From Archilochus colubris (taxonomy: Eukaryota > Chordata > Aves > Apodiformes > Trochilidae): a stretch of DNA of 64,000 bases. Every line of letters starts with the position of its first letter. The first letter of the stretch is position 1. The notes beneath the pieces are model-generated. The model was not told the origin of the DNA and did no database searches. It saw nothing but the letters and a program-made list of their open reading frames with translations. Below are positions 35,001 to 47,600 of the stretch, piece by piece. The position numbers and the translations under genes were made by a program. The DNA lies in assembly GCA_023079485.1 (NCBI GenBank), contig CM041090.1, positions 2,585,180-2,649,179 of the forward strand, written 5' to 3'.

Positions 35001-38000
35001 CCTATCATTTTGGGTTACTAAGGTTTTTTTGAGACAAATAGGGAAAAATGTTCCCTACTGAAAGCACAAAAGAAGTTTGTATGTACTATTTAATAAAAGC
35101 TAGGCAAAGTGTAGAAAGGTTTATATTGTGTCCTTCCACTAACTTACTGCCTGCTTTTTCACCTGAGAAAGTGTCGCCTCTTCACAAAGCTCTCTCACTT
35201 TTTAATCTCTTTATTGCATGGTATTTATAATGTATTTGATCCCGACAGCTCTTTTTTTTTATTTTTAAACTTGGCAATGGAATGAAAGCCTGTTATTTAA
35301 AAAGCTAACATAGGTAGGACAAATGATAAATTTCTGAACAAAAGTAAAGATGAAACAGTTTCTCTCAAGTGCATTCACAGCTTAATAATTTAAAAGAAAT
35401 GTAGTATCAGTGTGATGCTTTCAGTCTATAACTACAGTGGGTTTGGGCAATCTTCTCTGCCTTTTGCCCTCCCCTCCCTGTAGTCACTTCCATCAGTTAT
35501 CCTGAATTCCACAAGGGGCTGCTCCCTTAGTTAGCTGCTCTTGGTTTTCCCCTTCTTTGGTAGAGTCTCTTTTATCCTTGGCAGGTAGCAGCTGCTTCCT
35601 GCCATGCAGCAGGTGTGTGCTGTCAGTTCCTCCTTCACAGTGTAACAGAGAACTTGTGTCAGAGCCCAGTTCCCCCAGTATCACATGGGCTGTGGCAGAG
35701 GCACAAGAGCTGCCATGGTAAGGATTGCAGAAGAGGTGGCCAAAAGCAGAGGAGATCTGGGTGAGGAGTGAAGGGGGTGTATGTAAAGGAGTTGTGGTAA
35801 TGTGGCCTCTCCCCTGACTGTATTTGGTCAGATGTGTTGGTTCAGCTGAGGAGATCCTTGCCTTTCCTTCTGCTCCTGTGAGCTCCGTGACTGGCCGGGG
35901 AAGTTTTGTTAGGAAGCCAGCTTGCCAGAATGCAAGAGACCAGAAGCTCTGCAGGATTATTAACTTGATTTAAGTAGGCAGGGAAGATTTAATTCACCTT
36001 TATATCCACTCTTTCAAAATGGGGATTGTAATTTTAAAACAAAAAGTGCAGATTGCTCTGAAGATTTGATAACCAGGAGTGTGTCTGCTCTCAGGCTGAG
36101 ATCTGCCAAAGTCTAATGAGTACTGGTGTGTAGAACCTGAATTTTTTAAAAAATCAATTTGGCTGCTGACAATGTTTTCAACAAGCTGTTCCAAAGTGAG
36201 ATGTTTTACAGAAAAAAAGAAAAAAGAAAAAAATGTCTGCCAGGAATTAAAATATAGAGGGAGGTTTTTTTTAGCATTCTTGCACCCAGTTCTTTTTTTG
36301 TGAGAAGCAGCTGTGATGCTACTGGTGCAATTGTAGCATGTGCACACCATCCACAAAACTGAAAGCAAAGCAATAGTGAGAAGGGTGATGACGATGACCA
36401 ACTTTTGATTAGTTTGACAAGATGTTACTGCCAGCTCCTGAGCTGAATAGTTAAGAGATCACACGACATGGTAACAATATGCAACAGGCTTGATAGGCAC
36501 AGACTGAGTCAGGATCACAAGACCTGGGATAGGCAAGAGTATGTTTGTCTTCCCCTGCAGATGTAGGGGTGTGTGTTTGTGGGCTTTTTTTAATCATTCT
36601 GCTCATTTTATATGGCATTTTATGTAGTATGCTATAGGAAAAGTGTACTATTTTTAACACCTGAATGGGCCAATGCCTTGCACTTAAATTGCACGGGTTA
36701 AAAATGAACTGCAGCCATTTCCATGTGAAGTAGTCATTTTACCTGGTGTTACTGAAACATTTCCTTTCACTAAAATGGTGCTATGTTCCTTTTCCTTTTG
36801 TAGAATTTCTAGGTCAAGGAGAACCAGATACATGTCTGACCTCTATTTCCTTTGGCAATTTACAGCTCTGGTGTCTGCAAAGGGGATGTTACTTCCTAGG
36901 TTCCTGTTCTGCCATCTCCCAGCAGAGCATCCTCAGTCTCTCTTTTCCAAAGCAGTGGTCTCTGTTGGGGAAGCTGTTCCAAAAGCTTAGCACTGGATGC
37001 TTTTTTTTGGTTGGTTTATTTAGCTCCTGGGTCAGTGGTGGTGAATGCTGTGCCAATAAAAATTCAACCATGACCTGTTCAGGAAGGTGTAACAAGTATT
37101 TCCCGTGGAGACTGAACTTCTCTGGCTGAGCGCATTAAAGTAAATTTTATGACCTATAAAACCAGCCTTTTACGTGCAAGAGATCATAGAATCATAGAAT
37201 TGGCTGGGTTGGAAGGGACCTCAGAGATCATCGAGTCCAACCCTTTTACCACCGTTGCGGTTGCTAGACCATGGCACTGAGTGCCACATCCAGTCTCTTT
37301 TGAAATATCTCCAGGGACGGAGAATCCACTACTTCCCTGGGCAGCCCATTCCAATGTCTGATCACCCTCTCCGTAAAGAAATTCTTTCTAATCTCCAACC
37401 TAAACTTCCCTGGCACAACTTAAGACCCTGCCCTCTTGTCTTGTTGAAAGTTGTCTGGCAAAAGAGCCCAACCCCCTGGCTCCAACCTCCTTTCAGGGAG
37501 TTGTAGAGAGTGATGAGGTCTCCCTGAGCCTCCTCTTCTCCAGGCTGAACAGCCCCAGCTCCCTCAGCCTCTCCTCATAGGGTCTGTGCTCGAGTCCCTT
37601 CACCAGCCTGGTTGCCCTCCTTTGGACCTGCTCCAGGACCTCAATATCCTTCCTGAACTGAGGGGCCCAGAACTGGACACAGGACTCAAGCTGTGGCCTC
37701 ACCAGGGCTGAGCACAGGGCAGAATCCCTTCCTGGACCTGCTGGCCACGCTGTTCCTGATCCAGGCCAGGATGCCATTGGCCTTCTTGGCCACCTGGGCA
37801 CACTGCTGGCTCATGTTCAGCTTCCTGGCAATCCAGACTCCCAGGTTCCTTTCTGCCTGGCTGCTCTCCAGCCACTCTGTCCCCAGCCTGTTGGGGGGTT
37901 CTCATTAGCTGGGGTTCTGCTTTCTTTAGGTCCATTTCTGGTCCGTTTGTGTACGGAAGAAATCCCCACGTGATGTTTTTTTGTGTTACCGAAGAGCAGC

Positions 38001-38160
38001 AACACCGGACGCTCCCGATACCAACATCACCGTGGGAATCCTCAGTGTTTACACCCCATCCCGTTTCCGAGCTATTTAAATCCCGGGTTATGGCAGGGTC
38101 AGGACGATCCTCTCGGATGCAGGGGCCTCTGGTTCTGGTGCTGGCCCGCATTTCCCGTTA
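34950..38160. other. Intergenic region between TMEM87A and VPS39
   Basis: About 3.2 kb. It contains one CR1 copy (37183-37890) and otherwise unique AT-rich sequence. The open frame at 36000-36401 on the minus strand looks like chance and matches nothing I know. The CpG island of VPS39 begins at its right end. Confidence 0.65.
37183..37890 (-). repeat. CR1 LINE, intergenic, minus strand
   Basis: About 700 bp. From the left it has the CATAGAAT tail units, GGTTGGAAGGGACCTCAGAG, then the reverse-transcriptase C-terminal region in reverse (a frame near 37493-37801 reads [20 protein letters not shown]) and sequence 5' of the MSQQCAQ segment. The frame is broken in the last third. It is the only young copy oriented opposite to TMEM87A and VPS39. 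Confidence 0.93.
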
Positions 38161-38830
38161 GAACCTCCAAGATCGGGGTGAGCGCTTATTTAGCTGGAGG
38201 ACGGCGCTGGGCCTCGGGTGCCCTGTGCCTGGCGGAGCAGCACCAGAACACAGCCAAGACCCGCGGGTACCACCTCCGAACCGCGGAGTCTGCGCGGCGC
38301 GGACGGGGCGGGGAGGGAAGGCGGAGCTTTTGGCGGAAGCGGTGCTGGGGTCTGCCGGGAAGCGCTGCGGAGGCTTCCCGGGGCGCTGCCGCTCCGCCTG
38401 GCTGCGGGGCGGGCCGAACCGAACCGGATCGGATCGGGGAAGTGTCCATCTCCCGCCGCGCCGGGACCTCCGCAGTCGGCAGGCGGGCCCGGAGAAGCCA
38501 CCGCCATGCACGACGCTTTCGAACACGTTCCGATCCTGGAGAAATTGCCGCTGCAGATCGACTGCCTAGCGGCCTGGGGTGAGCCGGGGGGTTCTATCTC
38601 TTCTTTCCCCTTCCCCTCTTCTGGGCGTCCGGGATGCCCCTTCAGCCCCTCTTGGTACCTGCAGCGCCGTCGGGTCTGCTTGGTCCCCCCCCAAAGGCTG
38701 TGCCGCCGGTGGCCCACCCGGAGCGTTTCTTCGGGTTCTGGGTGGTTCCGTTGGGCTTCAGTGGCCGCCCCCAGTCCCGCCCGTCCGGCTGCTGGCACCC
38801 CGGGTCACCGCCTTTTAGCATTCTCTCTGT
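38160..38830 (+). promoter_or_regulatory. CpG-island promoter of VPS39
   Basis: CpG-dense sequence around the first coding exon of VPS39. Repeated GGAACC/GGATC-like words lie at 38415-38440. No TATA box is positioned convincingly before the ATG at 38506. Many overlapping open frames on both strands here are composition artefacts. Confidence 0.82.
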
Positions 38831-41800
38831 TTTGACCAAAATTCTGTCCCTTGAAGGCCAGGGGTGTGTTCAAGTCTGAGGTTCCGAATCTGTTGCCGTC
38901 TATTAAAGGTGTAGAGATGCAGGTTACGTTTTTGGGGCGTGCTTGACGGTCAAGATTTGGGTCAGGTGATTGCACCGGTGGTGATAGTGCTTGGATAAGG
39001 CTTTTCAAGCTGCTTGAGCAGTTTCCATCAGAGGTACTTCCATAGCAGAAAACCGGGAATTTAAAAAAAAAAAGCCTCCAGACACTGTGGAATTGTGACC
39101 CCTTTAATCTGTTTCAAAAACAAAATTATAAGCTAAATAGTAATGCCGCGTTTAAGCATGGGTTGTTTATGCGAGTTCTGTGATAGAGGAGATGTGAAGA
39201 TTGTTTATTCTTGAAGCTTTCATCTTTTGTATCTTTGAAAGCATTTATTTTGCTGAAGTAGAAAAAAGCCTAAACCCACAAGCATATGACAGTATAGTTG
39301 TGTAACAAGGGGTGTAGTTGGGTCTCTACAACTTTTCTGCCAAATCATGGAAGAAAAGTCTTGAAGGAAACAAGATTTAATTGACATTTTCAGCAAGAAG
39401 GAAGAACTACCTGAAAGGAGGTTGTAACCGGGTGGACGTTGGTCTCTTTTGCTAGACGACTTTCAACAAGACAAGAGGGCAGGGTCTCAAGTTGTGCCAG
39501 GGGAGGTTTAGGTTGGAGATTAGAAAGAATTTCTTTACGGAGAGAGTGATCAGACATTGGAATGGGCTGCCCAGGGAAGTAGTGGATTCTCTGTGTCTGG
39601 AGATATTTAACAAGAGACTGGATGTGGCACTCAGTGCCATGGTCTAGCAACCGCAACGGTGGTTCAAGGGTTGGACTCGATGATCTCTGAGGTCCCTTCC
39701 AACCCAGCCAATTCTATGATTCTATGATTCTATGTCAGTCATATTTTATGACCCAGTAAAGATTCTAGGCCTTCTGTGTGCTGTAATTTTATAAAAAGGA
39801 AGAGTTTGAAACTTTGCTGCAGACTTTGTGTATTTAAAGGATCTCTTTGATAAATTTGAAGTGACTGTTGGTTGTCCAAGTAATTAAAATTTTCCATTTT
39901 TCACTCATAGCTATATGTCAGCAGAAGCTGCCACTGTCCTTCCAGGCATAGCTGACTGCTTCAGAGTTCTTATAGAAACTCAACTGTTTTAAAGCACTCT
40001 TGTATAAAAAATGCAATTAATTCCCTCTTTACCTTTGAATAAACAAGTGAGCTGTGATGTCTGGGGTTGTACTCTTTGCTTTACTGCTTGATCTGTGGCC
40101 ATTCCATCCTAACCAGAGAACAAAAGCTGTTTCTGAGCACTTCCACCACAGAGATGGTAGGAAGCATGTGTGTAGTCACCACAGAAAGTCCTCTGGCATT
40201 TGAAACAAGTTTCCAAGTGCTCTTATAAATGTAACTTGGCTGGGAAGGACAGTCCTTTTGAAAACTAATTAGTCTCTTTTTTTTTTTTCCCCCACCCCTC
40301 ATCTTCATAGAGGAATGGCTTCTTGTTGGTACCAAACAAGGCCATCTTCTTCTTTACAGGATCAAGAAAGACATAGGTAAGTTGATGGCATTATTTTTAT
40401 TTCTCACACTTTAGGAGGATGTTAGCACAAATATGTTTAATGTCTGATTTTTTCTCACCTAGAGTTTAGTGAATGTTTGTGGGGGATCTTTGGTGAAAGT
40501 ATACATAGCATTTACCAGATGTGCAAGAAAGATAGCAAGTAGTATCAGCCTTTTTTTTTCTGTTTTAAAGGATATTTTTGTCAGGTCTCCTTATGTTTGA
40601 ATTTACAGTAAGTTTAATTTTTGAAAGTACAGTGCATGTGCTGCTAAAACAGTGCAGTGTTCTGTTTTCCAGGGGCTTGTTGTTTTCCTTCTGTTAATCA
40701 AGGACTTCATAAGTGAAAGAGCAACTTTATTATGTGAATTTCAAAGGATGGGGAAGAAAGATCCCTCCTAATCAGTTTTGCCGTGTATTTTCTTCTCCCT
40801 GCCTTTCTGACAATCATGTGTGTTCAGAGTCTGTTGTGGAAAGGCCATAAAGAGAACTGTTCTATTTTCTATTTAGCTTAAAATGTTTTTCACTGAACAG
40901 ATTTGTATTTCACATTGTCTGCTATTGTGTAATAACTGATGATGCTGAACACAGAAATGTGGTGTAGTGTGGGATGAGAAAGGAGAAAACTGTTTCTAAG
41001 TTCATTATCTCTTTGAGAGATTTCTTTTTCTGAAATTTGTAGGCCATCTATTCCTCTCAGAATATGCTAGTCTTGAGTTGTTAGTATCCTATCTCATGTG
41101 GTAAATTTCTCCCCCTTTTTTGCATTCAATACCAGGAGAGGTTATGTCATCAGAAAGTGTCTGTAAGTCTTTATCCCTAAAACTCCTTCTTATCCCTTGT
41201 GATGTAGTGTTTATTCCTTGTCTCCCATTCAGTGATGTGCTCCCTAGCAATTTAAATTGCTAATATGTGATTGGTGTGGATAAAGTCATTTTGGGTATCT
41301 TTGTATTTATTGGTTTTAAGATATTTAAGTATAATTCTTGTAGTCTAAAATTTCAGCAAGGTGAAAATGGAGCTTAACTGCTGATGAGGTCTTGGATGGG
41401 TGCAAGAAGTGTAATTCAGATTTTCACCTGACTGTGTAGATGCATTTAGCTATCAAGATAAAGATAGCACAGATGTGTTAGAAGAGTCATTCTTCTAGTG
41501 GGCAAGTTTGCTTTCATGATTTTTTGTAGTCTACTTAGTGTCAGATATATTCAGTCCTAATTTAACTTACTCTCTCAAATGCTTTTGATAGGCTGCAATA
41601 GGTTTGAAGTGACACTGGAGAAATCCAACAAGAACTTCTCAAAAAAGATTCAGCAGGTAGGAAATGCCATTTTCTCCACATGGGGACAGTTGTTCAGTGT
41701 TTTCAGCCAAAATAGAAAATGTAATTCTGAAATCTCTGCCAAACATAACAAAACATTTTCCCCCAAATTATAGATTTTTTTCTAGAGGCAGCACAGCCTG

Positions 41801-44593
41801 GTGGTTTTACCCACTCTTCCTATAACAGGAATAAGCTTAGTTTGGTTGCAGCAAAGCAAAAAATTGAACTTACAGGTGTATTTTTGGCTTTTTTGGAAAT
41901 GCTGTAGTTTCTAGTAAATCTTCAGGTGCTCCAACTGGGAATATTTGTAAAAATGATGGTAATACACAACAGACTATAGTATATAATTTGACTCTTGGAT
42001 AAAATGACATAGGAATGTGAATGTAATTGCTCTTACTAGGAATTTGAAACTAAAGTAGCTGATCATCTACTGCCAGTCACACTTCTGTTTTGTTGGGTTT
42101 GGGGGTTGTTTTGTGTGGTTTTTATTTGGGTTTTTTTGGTTTTTTTCTTCTTTGGTTGTTTTTTTGGGGGGGGGAGAGACCTTTGGCTCATTGATACTTA
42201 GGAAGTTGTTAACCTCAAAGATTATGCAGCCTTTTCCAGCAGTGTTCTGGATATACTGAACAAGTACTTCTTTCATAGTAACATACCACTTCCAGATTTT
42301 TTTTGCCAGCTTGGGTTGCTGGCTTATATAAACTGAGTGTAAGTGAAAGGTGTCACACAGGGATAGCTGCCTTGCTGTTTCATTATTTTGAGAGTACATA
42401 GATTAATTTTCTTTGACTGTGTAATCAAGCCTTTTTCAGGGGTTTAATTTATGAATGGAGTCACTAATAGAATTCTTTCTTTCAGATTCATGTTGTTTCT
42501 CAGTTTAAAATTCTGGTCAGTCTACTGGGTAAGTGAAGAAAATGTTTTAATATTTAATTACCTCTTCTTGTTGCAGTTATTTGGCTGAATTTGTCATCTT
42601 TTCCACACACCTGCATATAGTTATCCAGCTGAAAAGTCATTGTGTAGTATTTAAAGTTTTTCACTTGGCAGAGGAAGCATTAGGCAGCGTAGATTGAGAA
42701 GCAGCTTTGCTTGTCATAAGCCAGCCTGGAAAGCAAAGCATTAATGCTGAGTTTTGCAATTAAGAATGAAGCAATAAAATTGCATGCATGCACTCTAGTG
42801 TGTGTGTGTGTGTATTTATATAGTCTGTACTTCTGTGTGTATACACACACCCATGTGCACCATACAACAGGGGCTGAAACTTCCGCCCAGACTTATTTAA
42901 TGTATGAAACTCACTCTTGGTGTGTTCCTCCAAATTCAGTTTATATGCAGCTGGTGATCCTTTGCTTTCTTGTGGAAGATCTAAGTTTGCTTATCTCTGG
43001 CTGTGTTTGTTTAACCTTATGATCTTCCTCTGTCTTTTTTTTTTTGGCTTGTGTTGCTACTCCCTTCTTTATCATCTCCAAGTCCCGGCTCTCCCGACTC
43101 CAGCATGTGCAGATTTCTGTCGCCTGCGTCCCCGTGCGTACGAAACCTTGGCTGCAGCACTCTCCGTTTGCAGCTCTTCACTTTGCAGGAGCCAGTTCAA
43201 AATGGTCTTTTGAATTGTACAGTTTTCCATTGTGAACTTGCTCTGAACTCTGGCCTCCTCTCCCACTTCTGCTTGGTTCGCACCTCGTCTCAGTTCCTTC
43301 GTGGAATTTTATCAGCACTGGTGTTGGTCTTCTCTTCTGCATTTGTTGTCTTGTATTTGCCTTAGCACTTATTTTCCAGCTTTGGGGAAAACATTCCTTC
43401 TTCCTTTCTTGCAGCTCTGAGTTTGACAAGTTTTTTTTGTAAATGTGTAGACATAAAATATAGGTGATTTGAACTAGTGGCGACTTCTACATGTATTAAA
43501 TACTGAATAATCATTGGAATTTTGTTTAAAACAGAAAATAACATTTATGTCCATGACCTGTTGACATTTCAACAAATCACCACGGTTTCCAAGGCAAAAG
43601 GTGCATCTCTCTTCACTTGTGATCTTCAGGTAAGAGCAGGAATGCAGTGTCTCAGATCCCCTTATTGCTTGTAATAAGGGTAACTTTTTTATGTTGCTGT
43701 ATAGGTTAGGTTGTTAATACTGTGATACAGTCAAGTTGCTTGGGTACCAGTGCTTCTTAAAATTGGGACTTACTGGATGTTGAAGGTTTGCTTAAGGCAA
43801 CAATTTTTAGTGTGGTCACCTTATTTTGCTTCCTGTGCTTCATAAAACATCTTCCTGTGCCTGATGTGATTGTAGCATTTAACCTTCTGATACAAAACTT
43901 GAAGGAATTTTTATCCTGTAGTAACTTTGTCTTCTTTTTTGAAAGGTCATCTTTGATACAGAAGTCATTCCATTCCTTAAACTGCCAGTGTGCTAGCTCT
44001 TAGTGATTTCCTTCACCAAGCATCTCTGTCACTGCTTTTGTTACATTTTTATTTCTATTAAACTCTATTTGCCCAGTAAGTCCCAGGACAGTTATGTTGG
44101 ATTCAGGTTGTACAATGATTCTGTAAGGTATAGCAGTCTTCTGTTAACAATACCATGTTTTTTTAAGGAGCTTGTTTTTATTCAAGTGACTTTCTCAGCC
44201 TGCCCATGTAATTCAGGAGCCTTATTCATAACCAGAAAAAGTGGTTAAGTGCTCCTCATCAAGACTTTCATCTCTGCCCCATGAGATCTTAGCATTAATT
44301 ATTTTCTGATAAACAGTTTGGGTTTTCTGGGTGTTTAAAACTAGAGATGTCTTTCAAAGCACCTTTAAATCTGATCATTCCATAAACACCACACAAGTGA
44401 TTAACTTTGCTAGTATTTCTTGTCAGGAAAGCTTTCCAATAGTCCAGAATATTAAACAGCTATTAATGTTTTTATCTGTGAGTGTAACACATTCTTTACA
44501 TTGTTCTGTTTCCTCCCCCCTTCTGTACTGCAAGGAGTTCAAGCTGTTAATCATAGTTTTCAGGGCTGGGCTGATAGCTCTCTGCTTAACTTC

Positions 44594-44626
<33 letters not shown>

Positions 44627-47600
44627 CTTTGGTGCTCTTTTATTTTATTTTTTTTTTTTGTATTTCCTTGGTGTTACAATCCCTGCCAAAGTTCATTTTT
44701 AGGTATCCTGCTCCACTTCTCTCTGTTATTGCTTGTTTAAGGAATGCCCTTCTGGCATGGATGAACGAACCTGGTTTTCAGCTGGCAGCCTTTCTTCAGG
44801 CTGAGAATTCTTTTGGCCTTGTATTATCTGACTTGCTTCTCAGTTTATGACTGCTTGTGAGTTTGGTTTGTCTTTTTTCACAGCAGTCAGGTTCAGGGGA
44901 AGAGGTGCTGAGGATGTGTGTGGCCGTGCGGAAGAAGCTACAACTTTATTTTTGGAAGGATAGAGAGTTCCATGAATTACAGGTGAGTTGTGCTGGTTCT
45001 GTAGTCTTGCATGCATCAACAAGCAATTGAGCTTCTCCGGAACAGCGTCGCCAGCAGGTCCAGGGAAGTGATTCTGCCCCTATACTCAGCCCTGGTGAGG
45101 CCACAGCTTGAGTCCTGTGTCCAGTTCTGGGCCCCCCAGTTCAGGAAAGAGATTGAGGTGCTGGAGCAGGTCCAAAGGAGGCAACTGGGCTGGTGAAGGG
45201 ACTCGAGCACAGACCCTATGAGGAGAGGCTGAGAGAGCTGGGGGTGTTGAGGCTGGAGAAGAGGAGGCTCAGGGGAGACCTCATCACTCTCTACAACTCC
45301 CTGAAAGGAGGTTGGAGCCAGGGGGGGGTTGGGCTCTTTTCCCAGGCAACTCTCAGCAAGACAAGAGGGCAGGGTCTCAGGTTGTGCCAGGGGAGGTTTA
45401 GGTTGGAGATTAGAAAGAATTTCTTTACGGAGAGGGTGATCAGGCATTGGAATGGGCTGCCCAGGGAAGTAGTGGATTCTCCGTGTCTGGAGATATTTCA
45501 AAAGAGCCTGGATGTGGCACTCAGTGCCATGGGCTGGGAACTGCAGCGGGAGTGGATCAAGGGTTGGACTCGATGATCTCTGAGGTCCCTTCCAACCCAG
45601 CCAATTCTATGATTCTATGATTCACTGCTGACTTTCAGAGCATTGACTTTGGTTCTGCAGAGATTTGACGACCAGCAAATAAATATGAAAATAAATGGTT
45701 GAAATCACAGTTAATGACATTAATACAGTTTCATAAAATAAATCACTATATTGTAACATCCTGGTTGCAGTATACTTGTAGGTCAGTGAAATGTATTAGT
45801 GTGCAGCCTCTATTAATGTATTCCTAACAATAACACTGGGTCAGTTTCTACCCAAAGCTTTCCAGGTACGTCATTAAGTCAGAACTTTAGTTAATTACAA
45901 TAAATCGTAGAGAGCTGTAATTGTGAATACCACAAAATAGTGAGTGGAAATGTGTAGAGAATTCTGCAGCTATGCTGCTCTTCTAGGAAGTTACCTGGTA
46001 ACTCAGAGCACTCCTCTTTACTGTGCCTGAATTTAGCTTTTTAGTTGAATTCTGCCCTTCCTTGACCAACATAAGTTGGAAATGTGTGGTGGGGAATATG
46101 GTGTCAGCCACAGTGCTGCCTGTTACAGTCTGTGTTGACAGATTTGACTTCTGCTTTTCTCTTGTAACAGCCATTTTAACCTGTTTGCCATGTTTCTCAG
46201 GGGGACTTCAGTGTACCTGATGTTCCCAAGTCAATGGCGTGGTGTGAAAATTCCATCTGTGTAGGCTTCAAGAGGGACTATTACCTGATAAGGGTAAGAC
46301 TGGGGTTTGGGTTAAGTGAAACTTAACCATTTTAATTTTTTTGTTATTCTCTTGCTCAAATATAGTCATTCCAGATTGAAAATCTCTAAACTTACTTTTA
46401 AATTAGTTAAAATTTCCTTAGACCTTGAGAGCTATATTAGATTCTCTTTTCTGCTTTTACAATAGACTTCTGCTGATATTTTAGGACAAGGAGATGAAGA
46501 TGAGGTGCACCACACACACAAACAAGTACATACTCATCTGTGCTCAACAGGGAAACTGCACAGTGGTTTTAGAGTCACTTCACACCGACACTGCTCACAG
46601 AAGTGATATTTTTTTGCAGACTTCTAAATGGTGATTCCTGCCAGTCCAGTGAAATGAGTTGTGCTCAACCAACCAGAGTGGAGACTTGCTCTCCAAGTGT
46701 CTACTTTTGGTTGGCTCTGGTGCTTGGCAGACCTATCCTTGAATGGCTTCTTTTCACTAAGTAGGCAGAAAAAAAATACATGTATTATGGTATTGTGTTA
46801 AATGAACAGCTAGCCAGCAGACAGCAAGGGAAGCAGCAGGGGCATGCAGCTGGATTGAAGGAGGAGGATTACCTGTTTTGGTGAGAGTTGTTAGGTCAGC
46901 TGGTGAAACAGCTCATTGGATTTTCCTTAATTTAATTTTTGATGGTGGGTTCATTTACATGAGCAGCAAGTGACCACAGGAATGAGTGGGGAAAAAATGC
47001 TGAGCAGGTTGCTAGTTTGTTTTTTATGTGGCAGTGCTCTCTTACACCAGAATAAAACCATGTGAAAATCTTCTCTTAAATGAAATCCCCTGATTCTAAG
47101 AAGAAGTGTAAGAATGCTTTAAGTGGTGTTACTATATTGTGCATTTTATAAACCTGTATGACCTATAGGCTCAGCTACCATTACAGTAACAGTAACACAA
47201 TTGTAAACACAAAAGTGTTAATTTCCAAACCATGTTATAAGCAAGATAATTCTGAAATGCAGAAATTTTTATTGCTAGTCTTTAATGATGCACTCATCCT
47301 GTTAGTGAGTTTTCTGGGTTGTAAATCTCAGTAGGGGGCTTTTGACTTGGGTCTTATGCAGCTTTGAAATAAAGGTTATTTTGAATAACAGGAGTTTTGT
47401 TTTTTTTTATTATCCTAGGTGGATGGAAAAGGATCTATCAAAGAACTGTTTCCCACAGGGAAGCAGCTGGAACCATTGGTAACTCCTGTAGCAGATGGAA
47501 AAGTTGCAGTTGGCCAAGATGATTTAACAGTTGTGCTCAATGAAGAAGGGGTCTGTACTCAGAAATGTGCCTTGAATTGGACAGATATTCCTATAGCCAT

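Noticed and set aside
36000..36401. 133-codon minus-strand frame with a hydrophobic start, intergenic
   Set aside because: No recognisable domain, AT-rich random-like composition, no promoter or poly(A) context.
37255..37506. Open frames antisense to CR1 copies (also at 8544, 19342, 39390, 45016, 47895 and 61151)
   Set aside because: All read the complement of the same CR1 3' sequence and recur only because the repeat recurs.
38158..38879. Overlapping open frames of 60-205 codons near VPS39 exon 1
   Set aside because: GC-rich island with few stop codons; only 38506-38578 continues in phase into conserved VPS39 exons.
44331..44702. 123-codon frame with a cysteine-valine run
   Set aside because: The run is the translation of the (GT)n microsatellite; the frame has no family resemblance.
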